Source: CALEUX01 sp964608615
GTDB lineage: Bacteria; Bacteroidota; Bacteroidia; Bacteroidales; Marinilabiliaceae
Assembly: GCA_964608615.1 (NCBI GenBank)
Contig: CAZSQG010000001.1
Coordinates: 52,097-116,096, forward strand
Length of the DNA: 64,000 nt
Reading direction: 5' to 3'
Each line of letters begins with the position of its first letter. Position 1 is the stretch's first letter. Positions 8,629 to 16,216 of this stretch are shown piece by piece. The notes beneath the pieces were generated by a model that searched no databases, was not told the origin of the DNA, and saw only the letters and a program-made list of their open reading frames with translations. Position numbers and translations under genes: made by a program.

Positions 8629-9080
8629 TTGTGTATTATTTGTTTAGTCATTTGTCAAGTGGAACTTGCATGAGGAATAATATTGGCTCTGCCTATCTTT
8701 GATATATCCTCTTGTCGATAGTTTTACGCTCATGCGAGTTTCACTCTTGTGAAATTGGTTAATTATTTTTATTATATGCAAAAAAAGAGACAAATAAGCA
8801 TTGACGCAATTCACATGTTTAGGCAAACTGCAATATTTTATTAAACTGCCACTGCAAATTTTGAGGGAAATATTACCCAGGAAAGGGTTTCTTTAGTAAG
8901 TTAAAACCAAAGGATTTTCCTCCAAAAACAGAGTGCGAAAGTATAAAAAAAATATTTAATAAACCAACTTCTCCATCGGCATGTGTTTCAGCAATTATTT
9001 GCTACTAAAGTGTGAAAATATAGTGATAAATGGATACAAATAACTTATGCAATCAATAAAAACCTGGATTGTAGCTATAA
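8629..9080. other. Intergenic region between two cluster sub-operons
   Basis: About 450 bp, AT-rich, without a convincing gene: a 60-codon minus-strand open frame at 8644-8826 has no family resemblance. It contains a small perfect hairpin TTTCAC-TCTT-GTGAAA at 8739-8754 and AGCAA-TTAT-TTGCT near 8992-9005. It must contain the end of the DUF5686 transcript and probably the promoter for the KS gene at 8628, but no clear TTG/TAnnTTTG pair was found on the minus strand. Confidence 0.5.
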
Positions 9081-11615
9081 TTAAAATCTGAAAACGGCAC
9101 TTACTTTAATGCCAAAAGGTTTGGGTTTATCGCCATTGACATCTATGTTAAGGTACGACAGCCGGTGAATTGCATCGATGCGAAACAGCTGGAAAATATT
9201 TTCAATTCCGTAGGAGACTTCTACGTATGGCTTACCGCCATCAAGGGTTTTAAAGGTCGTTATGGCATTACCATCGGGAAGCGTGGCTGATAAAATACCC
9301 TTAGGATTATCCTCGGGGTGGTAAATGCCATTTCTTGCCTCATCAAAACTACCATAGGCCAAACTCGCCGTAACCACTGAGCGCCATTTCAACTTTTTAA
9401 TGAGCGGTATTTTATCCAGAATAAAACCATCTTGCCGGAAGCTGAAAAAAAACTCAGCCGATTCATCCGCAATAAACTCTCCGTAGGTCATAAGGTTAAA
9501 AGACCTCGATAGGCGGAAAAATGATTCATTGCCGTTAAACATATGGAGCAAAGGATATGGTAGCGAAGTATAGGTTTTTGCGAGTGTTAAATCGTACGCA
9601 AAACTACCCAAGTTGCCCAGAGGAATAGTTTGCTTAATGCCCAAGGAGGTTTTGTGGTACGAAAAACCTCCATCCAAAACACCTTTTAAACCAATGCTGT
9701 AATTAAATGTGAGCGTTGGAGCCTTTGTAATTGACACCGGGAATCGTTCATTTTTATCGATGATGAAGGTGGCCTTTGGCTGATAAATGGAGGTGAAATT
9801 AAGTTCTGACACGATAATGTCTGAATTTGTTTGGGTGCGGTTTTTATCGGTATAATAAGCAAAATGGTAATCGGGACTTAAGGGACGGAAGAATTTGTGT
9901 TTAAAGATCACCTTCTGGGTGAATCCCCGGAATAAATCGGTCTCAATCCAAATTCGACCAATTTTTATTTCATTCATTTTATCGCCACCACCAAACGATG
10001 CAGCAAAGGAATTGAAGGCGCTGTTACTGTAAAATTCATCCAGAGCGCCCAAATTTTCAACATCTTCGGAATATTGAACACCAATTTTCGTCCAGCTTTT
10101 TCTCGATAAAAACCGCTCCAATTGTGCATTATATTTGAACTCCTGAAGGTTGGTGCTGTATGCCAGAAAGCCTTTGGCAATCCACTTTTCACTCAGGCTT
10201 GAATTGGTTCTGAAACCCATCCGGAAACGATGTCCTTCCACCTCATTATTTTTGTAAAGAAGCATGTAAGGACCAACTTCTACCTTGCCGAGGTTCACAA
10301 AACCTTTTATTGACATGTTTACCAGAGCTGTTGTAATTTTCACCAATGGAATGTTTCGAAGCGTGTCAATTTTGGCAATGGATGCAATGGCCTGTGAATC
10401 AAGTGAGCTTACCCGAATTTCTTTCCAGGTTTCATTGCTTACTTTGTGTGCCGAATCGGCAATTTGGAGCTCGGTATTGTAAAAACTCAACGGGTATCGG
10501 TTGGTGGAAAAATTCTGGTTTATGGTGTACGCATTGATGAAAATGTTAACGGCATCGGATAAAATTCGCGTTTTAAATGGAATCCAGGCTCCGGTGGCCG
10601 TTGGAATCAATTCCTGCTGAATGGTAATCCGGTCAATAAAATTGAGGTTCGCCTTGTCGCCAACTTCCACTGAAATCCGTTTGAGTGCAAAGGTGGAATC
10701 GTTGATCCAAACGGTACCATTAAAGGTGAGGTCGCCATCCCTTAATGGCGCAACGCGAACTTCGTAGCAGTATTTATCATCGATGAAAAGGCTGTCGACT
10801 AAATGATATTTGTAAAAAAAGCGCCCCATGGTGGACAAAGGTGAAACAAACTCTTTATCCAAAATCCGAACATTGTTATTGTAAAAATTAAACCGGTTGC
10901 TCTTTTGAATCAATTGTGTTATTACATCAGATTCAACATCGGCCAAACTGTTGGTGTTAGTGGCTTTTATGACCACTTTTTCCCTTTTTGGATTCCGGAG
11001 GTAATGAATGTCGATGCTACTCTCATTCATGTATACCGGCAAAGCTGGTACGGCACCTTCCTCGGCAACCATCGAGTGGGTATCAAAAACAGTTTCCCTT
11101 GAGTGGGGCTTATTGGAACGTCGCTTAATGATGGGCCTCAAATACAATTGAGTTCTGGTGTAGGTTTCGAGGGAATAGGCCTCCAGCCGGGCAACATTGT
11201 TGTGGCTTTCATGTGCCCAAACCTTTTTAAGTAAGGTGATGGCCGGATTTTCTCCGGGGTAAATGTTAACCTCATTTAGCCCAATTGACAAAGGGTAGAG
11301 GGTAAAGTTCAAGTTTTGCTCACGGCCTTTGATTATCGGTTTTGAAACGATGGCGTATCCAAGAATGCTGATTGTAATAGAATCCTGTGGCTCATTAGTT
11401 TCTATGGTGTACTTCCCTTCAAAATTGGTGGTTGTGCCTATGATGGTGGATTTGTAGTAAACATTGGCAAAGGCAATTGGCTCCATGGTGGTGGCATCAA
11501 CCACGGACCCTTGAACAATTGTTGACTGCGCATGAGAGGCTGAAGCAATCAATAACAATGCCACCATCAACAATGGTTCTAATGAACGGATCAATCTGTT
11601 TAGGTTGGTTTTCAC
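9081..11615 (-). CDS. DUF5686 / carboxypeptidase-regulatory-domain outer-envelope protein
   Basis: 844 residues. A signal peptide (about 1-29, ending ASHAQ) is followed by a carboxypeptidase-regulatory-like beta-sandwich (about 32-115, with GSVVDATTMEPIAFANV and TNFEGKYTI). The long beta-rich remainder ends in an aromatic Phe (VSAVFRF), as expected for an outer-membrane beta-barrel. It is the DUF5686 architecture of Bacteroidota. Start is GTG at 11615, overlapping the stop of the FAD oxidoreductase gene. Its place in the cluster suggests a role in placing or transporting the pigment in the outer membrane, but this is inference. Confidence 0.8.
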   Translation of the reverse strand: MKTNLNRLIRSLEPLLMVALLLIASASHAQSTIVQGSVVDATTMEPIAFANVYYKSTIIGTTTNFEGKYTIETNEPQDSITISILGYAIVSKPIIKGREQNLNFTLYPLSIGLNEVNIYPGENPAITLLKKVWAHESHNNVARLEAYSLETYTRTQLYLRPIIKRRSNKPHSRETVFDTHSMVAEEGAVPALPVYMNESSIDIHYLRNPKREKVVIKATNTNSLADVESDVITQLIQKSNRFNFYNNNVRILDKEFVSPLSTMGRFFYKYHLVDSLFIDDKYCYEVRVAPLRDGDLTFNGTVWINDSTFALKRISVEVGDKANLNFIDRITIQQELIPTATGAWIPFKTRILSDAVNIFINAYTINQNFSTNRYPLSFYNTELQIADSAHKVSNETWKEIRVSSLDSQAIASIAKIDTLRNIPLVKITTALVNMSIKGFVNLGKVEVGPYMLLYKNNEVEGHRFRMGFRTNSSLSEKWIAKGFLAYSTNLQEFKYNAQLERFLSRKSWTKIGVQYSEDVENLGALDEFYSNSAFNSFAASFGGGDKMNEIKIGRIWIETDLFRGFTQKVIFKHKFFRPLSPDYHFAYYTDKNRTQTNSDIIVSELNFTSIYQPKATFIIDKNERFPVSITKAPTLTFNYSIGLKGVLDGGFSYHKTSLGIKQTIPLGNLGSFAYDLTLAKTYTSLPYPLLHMFNGNESFFRLSRSFNLMTYGEFIADESAEFFFSFRQDGFILDKIPLIKKLKWRSVVTASLAYGSFDEARNGIYHPEDNPKGILSATLPDGNAITTFKTLDGGKPYVEVSYGIENIFQLFRIDAIHRLSYLNIDVNGDKPKPFGIKVSAVFRF

Positions 11616-13192
11616 AAGCTGTCGAAATAATTGGAATACACCTTAAAAAAGTTGTGTTTTCGCGCCTTTAATACCAAGAGTGTCGTGTTTAAAGCTGCCT
11701 TCACTGCAATTGGAACACCGCCACCCATTTCGGCCCAATGACCCCCAATATATAAACCTTTTAACGGTGTGGTGTATTTTGAAATGCCCAACATGCTGTT
11801 CTTTTTACCCGGTTTTTGGCCCATAATGGAGCCCTGATGATTTTTTGTGTATCGCCAAAGTGATATTGGAGTTGCTACATTGTATTCAATGAGGTGACTT
11901 TGAATGTCGATAGAAAGTTTATCTTCTATCTGGGCAATGATTTTATCGGCATACAATTTTTTGAGTTTTTTATAGGTTTCGTCCTGGGTGATGTCACCAT
12001 TTTCATTAATCGTGGTTTGCCATTGGTTGTTGCTGCTGAAAAGAGCCGGCATAATAGCGGTGAGAGAACCTTTTCCCTCGGGTGCCAAAGATTTGTTTCG
12101 GGCCGATTGTGAGAAGACTGATATTTGACTTATGGGCACATCAGCGTGGTAGTTGGGCGATTCGCCCACTTCGCTTTTTTCCAAATCGAATATCTCATCA
12201 TTAAAACCCAATGATTCGGCGGGGCAATTTAATGAAATGTTTAGCACCAATGCAGAATTGTAAAGTTCGGCTTGGCGCAACTTGCTCAGAACTTTTTGTG
12301 GCACGTATTGGCTGGGCATAATTTTTTCGTACAACATGCGAACATCTGATGTTGAGATGATTTGATCGCAAAAAACTTCGTTTGTTTTTCTCTCGCGTAT
12401 ATAAATCACTGATTTACAGGCGCCGGCTTGTTCTGTTATTTTTGTTGCCTGAGCTTTACAAATGATGGTGCCTCCATTGGCCTTGATTTTAGCTTTCAAC
12501 CATAATGGATAAGCGTAACTGCCGGTTTCCGGTGGCGCTTGATAATCTTTTCCATACGCCCAGGCAATGGGTATGAGACAAGATAACAAATCGGGCTCGT
12601 TGGAGAAAACCCGATGCAATGTTGGTGATTTAAAGAACTGGTTTAAACCCTTGTGCTTGCCAACTTCGCCGGTATAACGTACGTATCTGATAAATGGGGC
12701 GATGAACTTTATTTTGGTTGAAATTAATTTCAATTTCGCCCAGCCACCCAATGTTGCAGGTATTCTAAATAGTTTATGGTGATCGATCAACCGAAGGCCA
12801 ATTTTTCGCGCGGCAGTAAAGAAACGCTCAATGCCTTCTTTGTCCTGAGGAAAATCTTGAATCCACTTATCTCTTAATTCATCCGGGTTATTGGTGAGTA
12901 AATAACTGAAATCATTTCCAGCGTTGCACTTAATGCCTTTTAATGGACGGGTGGTGGGATGATCAGTTCCAATCAATTTGAAAACCTTTGTAACCACGCC
13001 ATCTTCGCCACAATTGTTCAACCAATGAATGGATGTATCAAACACGAAGCCGTTTTTCTCGTATTTTGCCAAATAGCCACCCAATTGACTGTTTAGTTCC
13101 AACACGCATACTTTTAATCCGGCATTAGAAAGCAAAGCGGCTGAGGTTAAACCACTGATTCCCCCTCCAATTATTACAACATCAAAAACCAT
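11612..13192 (-). CDS. FAD-dependent oxidoreductase, CrtISO/phytoene-desaturase family
   Basis: 526 residues. The N-terminal dinucleotide-binding motif VVIIGGGISGLTSAALL is followed by the Glu of VLELNSQLGG, and the C-terminal family signature is GLYIGGHWAEMGGGVPIAVK. These define the carotene isomerase and desaturase superfamily. In a flexirubin context it may isomerise or oxidise the polyene chain rather than a carotenoid, as no other carotenoid gene is present. It overlaps the downstream DUF5686 gene by 4 bp. Upstream lies a short dispersed repeat (13212-13336). Confidence 0.85.
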   Translation of the reverse strand: MVFDVVIIGGGISGLTSAALLSNAGLKVCVLELNSQLGGYLAKYEKNGFVFDTSIHWLNNCGEDGVVTKVFKLIGTDHPTTRPLKGIKCNAGNDFSYLLTNNPDELRDKWIQDFPQDKEGIERFFTAARKIGLRLIDHHKLFRIPATLGGWAKLKLISTKIKFIAPFIRYVRYTGEVGKHKGLNQFFKSPTLHRVFSNEPDLLSCLIPIAWAYGKDYQAPPETGSYAYPLWLKAKIKANGGTIICKAQATKITEQAGACKSVIYIRERKTNEVFCDQIISTSDVRMLYEKIMPSQYVPQKVLSKLRQAELYNSALVLNISLNCPAESLGFNDEIFDLEKSEVGESPNYHADVPISQISVFSQSARNKSLAPEGKGSLTAIMPALFSSNNQWQTTINENGDITQDETYKKLKKLYADKIIAQIEDKLSIDIQSHLIEYNVATPISLWRYTKNHQGSIMGQKPGKKNSMLGISKYTTPLKGLYIGGHWAEMGGGVPIAVKAALNTTLLVLKARKHNFFKVYSNYFDSL

Positions 13193-13211
13193 AAAAAAAA
13201 ATTAATAAAGA

Positions 13212-13336
13212 GTTAGGAAGAATGCTAGATCTGTTTGCCAACAGCCAGGATAAAGATAGATAAGATGTTTAGTTCCGGAACCTCGGGTAATGTGAAAATC
13301 GATTCTCCTTCTTAAATATTACCTCCTCTATCCATC
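13212..13336. repeat. Intergenic AT-rich repeat, copy A
   Basis: This stretch aligns in blocks with 14690-14801: both open with G(T/A)TAGGAAGA(A/G)TG, share GATAGATAAGATG followed by TTTAG and TCCG, and close with CTCTATCCATC. The ends are weakly complementary (GATGGATAGAG against the opening), so the unit may fold. It also holds the perfect palindrome GTTCCGGAAC. It lies 20 bp upstream of the oxidoreductase start. Its function is unknown. Confidence 0.5.
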
Positions 13337-13463
13337 AAAAATAAAAATGACTAATAATATAACTCAGCGTAACTCTGAGAACCCAATTTTTGTTACACAT
13401 AATTTCGCAGAGAATTATCAAACCCTAATTTGCTTTAAAATAGAGATCAAACATAATATAATA

Positions 13464-13510
13464 AACGCGTACCGCTAAGAGTTATTAATAATTACTTTGC
13501 GGTACGCGTT
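13464..13510. repeat. GC-rich inverted repeat (12-bp arms)
   Basis: AACGCGTACCGC at 13464-13475 is perfectly complementary to GCGGTACGCGTT at 13499-13510, with a 23-nt AT-rich loop. The stem is far more GC-rich than the surrounding intergenic DNA. It sits between the end of the secreted gene at 13580 and the start of the oxidoreductase at 13192. It could terminate the upstream transcript, although no U-run follows, or be the core of a small palindromic mobile repeat. Confidence 0.6.
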
Positions 13511-13579
13511 ATTAGCTTTTTGCCGGATAATATGCCAATCAAAAAATGGTCCGAAATAATTCGTGAATAATAGCAGTCT

Positions 13580-13918
13580 TTATTCAACGGTGAGTTCGGC
13601 AGATTTTGAACCTGGCTTATTACATTTGGCCACCACTTTAATAACATCACCTGCTTTTACATCCTCCATTTTATATACGTAAAGGTTCTCCTCCAGGCTG
13701 GATTGTTTTTTGAGTTCTACGACTTCACGCTCGGTTCCATTCACCGATATTTTCAATGTCTTAATAAAGTGCTTGTTAACATCATTTGTTTTATGTATGG
13801 CTTGAATGGTCAACTCCTTAGCAGCCTTATTAAAGGTTAAATTTACTTTTTTAGGAGGACTGGCCACCAGCGCAGAACCCATTAAAACAAAGCCTAAAAT
13901 TGCAATAGCTTTTTTCAT
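13580..13918 (-). CDS. Secreted small protein, superoxide-reductase-like fold (tentative)
   Basis: About 112 residues from the ATG at 13918, which opens a signal peptide (MKKAIAILGFVLMGSALVAS). The mature part resembles the desulfoferrodoxin/neelaredoxin domain: HKTNDVNKHFIKTLKISVNG recalls the HPMxxxHYIxWIxV ligand stretch, and KVVAKCNKPGS recalls the CNxHG stretch. Two His and one Cys are kept, but the last ligand His is Pro here, and the N-terminal ligand His is absent. So either the iron site is altered or the fold is reused. Confidence in the gene is high, in the family moderate to low. Confidence 0.7.
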   Translation of the reverse strand: MKKAIAILGFVLMGSALVASPPKKVNLTFNKAAKELTIQAIHKTNDVNKHFIKTLKISVNGTEREVVELKKQSSLEENLYVYKMEDVKAGDVIKVVAKCNKPGSKSAELTVE

Positions 13919-13968
13919 CGTTTCAGTGTTTAAATTAATTGACAGAATAACTACCAAGATACTCATAT

Positions 13969-14610
13969 TTAATTGTCAAGTTTCTGTTTCCACGAATCAA
14001 ACCGGGTTTTATTTATGTCTGTAAAGATACGATAAATAGCGCCCGCCCAATAATTACGCAAGCCAAATCCACGAGGTTTGGCAGTCATCCTTTCTGAGAA
14101 CAGTACTTTTTTTGTTTTAATGTCAAAAAAGGTGACAATCACCGCAGCCTCAATGTTGATTTTGTCGAAATAGTCAACAATAAATACCAACCCCAAACCT
14201 TCAGTTTTTTTGCCACCTGCATAATGGCCCACAATGCCGTTTACATCAATTTCCCGTTTTTCCTGATTCACGGAAAGCATGGTGCTCTCGTCAATGGCAT
14301 TGTTGCGATTGGCCACCACTTCAATGTCGTTGAATACTGAAGTCTTGCGAAAGGTGAGTGGAATGTTATAACGGAGTGGCTCATTTATTATTACTCCATT
14401 CCACAACGGCATCATGTTTTGCTTGAGGTCCTGTGCCGAGAGAGGCCCCGAACTTTGAGCACCAACAAACTGTCCAATAAATTTAGCCTGACTAAAATCC
14501 AAACCAAACCAAACGATTTCGCCGTCCTTAAAAACATCCTTGGCAGAGGGTTGGGCAAATAGATTCAAACTAAGGGTTAAAACCCAAATTAACAGAATGC
14601 TCCTCTTCAT
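13969..14610 (-). CDS. Secreted protein of unknown function
   Basis: 213 residues with a clear signal peptide (MKRSILLIWVLTLSLNLFAQ). The mature part is a mixed alpha/beta protein with no motif I recognise: WFGLDFSQAKFIG near the start, KTEGLGLVFIVDYFDK and AVIVTFFDIKTKKVLFSERM in the middle, and RGFGLRNYWAGAIY near the end. No catalytic signature or Cys pairs are seen. It is followed after about 50 bp by another small secreted gene, so both are probably envelope factors linked to the pigment cluster. Confidence 0.8.
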   Translation of the reverse strand: MKRSILLIWVLTLSLNLFAQPSAKDVFKDGEIVWFGLDFSQAKFIGQFVGAQSSGPLSAQDLKQNMMPLWNGVIINEPLRYNIPLTFRKTSVFNDIEVVANRNNAIDESTMLSVNQEKREIDVNGIVGHYAGGKKTEGLGLVFIVDYFDKINIEAAVIVTFFDIKTKKVLFSERMTAKPRGFGLRNYWAGAIYRIFTDINKTRFDSWKQKLDN

Positions 14611-14689
14611 AATAATTAATTTAGATGGTTGTTTAATGTAGAAACAGATAACCTCCTAGAAATTGATTTGTTTTATTTAAATTATAGAA

Positions 14690-14801
14690 GATAGGAAGAG
14701 TGTTAGATTTAAGACAGATAGATAAGATGCTTTAGATCCGAATTCTTGGGAAAAAGATGAAAAAAACTTCTCTTTCTTCTTTAATTTCTACTCTATCCAT
14801 C
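14690..14801. repeat. Intergenic AT-rich repeat, copy B
   Basis: This is homologous in blocks to 13212-13336 and lacks about 16 bp present there. Shared blocks: TAGGAAGAGTGTTAGAT-like opening, GATAGATAAGATG, TTTAGATCCG, TTCTCTTTCTT and CTCTATCCATC. It is located in the leader region of the secreted gene that starts at 14610. A third, more distant relative surrounds the hairpin at 16101-16142 (GATAGATGAGAT and ATCTTATCTATTC). Confidence 0.5.
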
Positions 14802-14875
14802 TACAACCTAAAAATCTTGTTGCCTAATAAAAGTTATCTTAAAATGTAAACAGCTACTTAGCCTTCTAAAGTTAA

Positions 14876-15058
14876 TCAGAAAAAGTTCATATATACAAAC
14901 AAACTTGCATGCACCGTTGCCAGAATTAATGTTGTAAACGCAAGCTGTGTATGTCTTTTAAAGCTGGTTTTAATAACTCGGCTACCAACCAGTATGGTTG
15001 CTACCAAAAGAAAGTAGGTAACTACGCCCAGCCAAATGGTAATTGTGTATAATTCCAT
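14876..15058 (-). CDS. Small two-helix membrane protein
   Basis: 60 residues with two hydrophobic segments (about 5-26 and 38-59) separated by a basic loop (SRVIKTSFKRHTQ). The second segment carries two His residues in an HTQLAFTTLILATVHASLF pattern, reminiscent of small cytochrome b-like or ferric-reductase-like membrane helices, but two His on one helix are not enough to claim haem binding. It is flanked by fabG upstream and secreted genes downstream. No family is assigned. Confidence 0.6.
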   Translation of the reverse strand: MELYTITIWLGVVTYFLLVATILVGSRVIKTSFKRHTQLAFTTLILATVHASLFVYMNFF

Positions 15059-15273
15059 ATTAATGCGTTTTTGGGAGGTTTGTTAGGTGGAAAGATATGA
15101 AAAATTGAGAAGTTTGTTCAGCGATACTTAATCAGTGGAAAAAGTCTTCATTAACAAGATGAATTGACTTTACGGGTTCTACAAAAAGAAAAAAACAGGT
15201 TGCATTTTGCCAGAGTCAGCGGCTTGGCTCATATTGTTGGGCTGGAATTTATTCCGCGATGAAAGATTTTGCC

Positions 15274-16002
15274 CTAACTATACATACCCCCATTCACAGA
15301 AATCACCTCACCTGTAATGTACGAAGCCTTGCTGGAGGCCAAAAAGCTAACCACTTCGGCAACCTCCTGAACGGTGCCAAAACGGTTTAACGGTACCAGG
15401 CGTTTCATTTCATCCTCGTTGAGGTGTTCGGTCATTTCGGTTTTAATGAACCCGGGCGCAACAGCATTCACGGTCACTTTCTTTTTCCCGATTTCCATGG
15501 CCAGCGTTTTGGTGGCGGCAATGATGGCCCCTTTGGATGCGGCATAGTTCACCTGCCCGGGCTGTCCTTTTTGCCCCGATAGCGATACAATGTTGACGAT
15601 GCGGCCATTTTTTTTGAGCAACATGTTTTGCAACAACAGCTTAGTTACAAAAAAGAAACTGTTTAGGTTTGTTGAAATGACCGAAGTCCAATCCTCAACG
15701 GGCATAAAAACCATGAGGTTATCTTTGGTGATGCCGGCATTGTTGACCAGGACTTCCAGATGTTTATCGGTGTTTTGCGCCATCCAGCCACCAAGTACGG
15801 CATTCACGTCATCGACATTGCTAACATCAAATTTCAGCAATTCGCCGTCGCCGCCATTGGCCCTGATCTCGGCAAGGGTGTTTTCGGCCTCTGGCTGATT
15901 TGAGCGGTAATTAATAAGCACGAAATAACCATCTTGCGCCAATTTAATGCTAATGCCACGCCCAATTCCTCTTGAACCTCCGGTAACCAATGCAAACTTC
16001 AT
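15274..16002 (-). CDS. fabG: 3-oxoacyl-ACP reductase FabG-like (pigment-specific)
   Basis: 242-residue classical short-chain dehydrogenase. It has the cofactor motif TGGSRGIGRG near residues 7-16, NNAGIT, and the catalytic NYAASKGA (Tyr-x3-Lys), ending in YITGEVISVNGG as in FabG. It reduces 3-oxoacyl-ACP made by the ketosynthases, before the dehydratase forms the double bond. Its place between the ammonia-lyase gene and membrane-protein genes indicates a cluster-dedicated paralogue of housekeeping fabG (comparable to ApeQ in aryl-polyene loci). Confidence 0.9.
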   Translation of the reverse strand: MKFALVTGGSRGIGRGISIKLAQDGYFVLINYRSNQPEAENTLAEIRANGGDGELLKFDVSNVDDVNAVLGGWMAQNTDKHLEVLVNNAGITKDNLMVFMPVEDWTSVISTNLNSFFFVTKLLLQNMLLKKNGRIVNIVSLSGQKGQPGQVNYAASKGAIIAATKTLAMEIGKKKVTVNAVAPGFIKTEMTEHLNEDEMKRLVPLNRFGTVQEVAEVVSFLASSKASYITGEVISVNGGMYS

Positions 16003-16100
16003 ATTATTTACTTTATAGTTATTAACTCAGTTGCTTACTTGCAGTTTAAATTTACTTTTTTAATGATAGAAAGATGTCAGAACTTTAGAGTGATAGATGA

Positions 16101-16142
16101 GATAATCGCAGATGAGAAAAGCATTTTTCATCTGCGATTATC
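16101..16142. repeat. Strong hairpin between ammonia-lyase and fabG genes
   Basis: GATAATCGCAGATGA at 16101-16115 is perfectly repeated in inverse at 16128-16142. With the inner A/T pairs and one G-T pair the stem reaches about 19 bp around an AGCA loop. No U-run follows on the minus strand, so it is not a textbook terminator. It may be a processing or attenuation site between the two genes, or the folded core of a repeat (copy C of the AT-rich family, about 16064-16175). Confidence 0.6.
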
Positions 16143-16216
16143 AATAATATCTTATCTATTCTTCTTAAATTCAAATATTCTTTTTATCTCATTTTTATTT
16201 AAAATAAAATTAACAG

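Noticed and set aside
8644..8826. A 60-codon minus-strand open frame in the gap upstream of a KS gene
   Set aside because: Low-complexity composition, no family pattern and no coupling; it lies where promoter sequence is expected.
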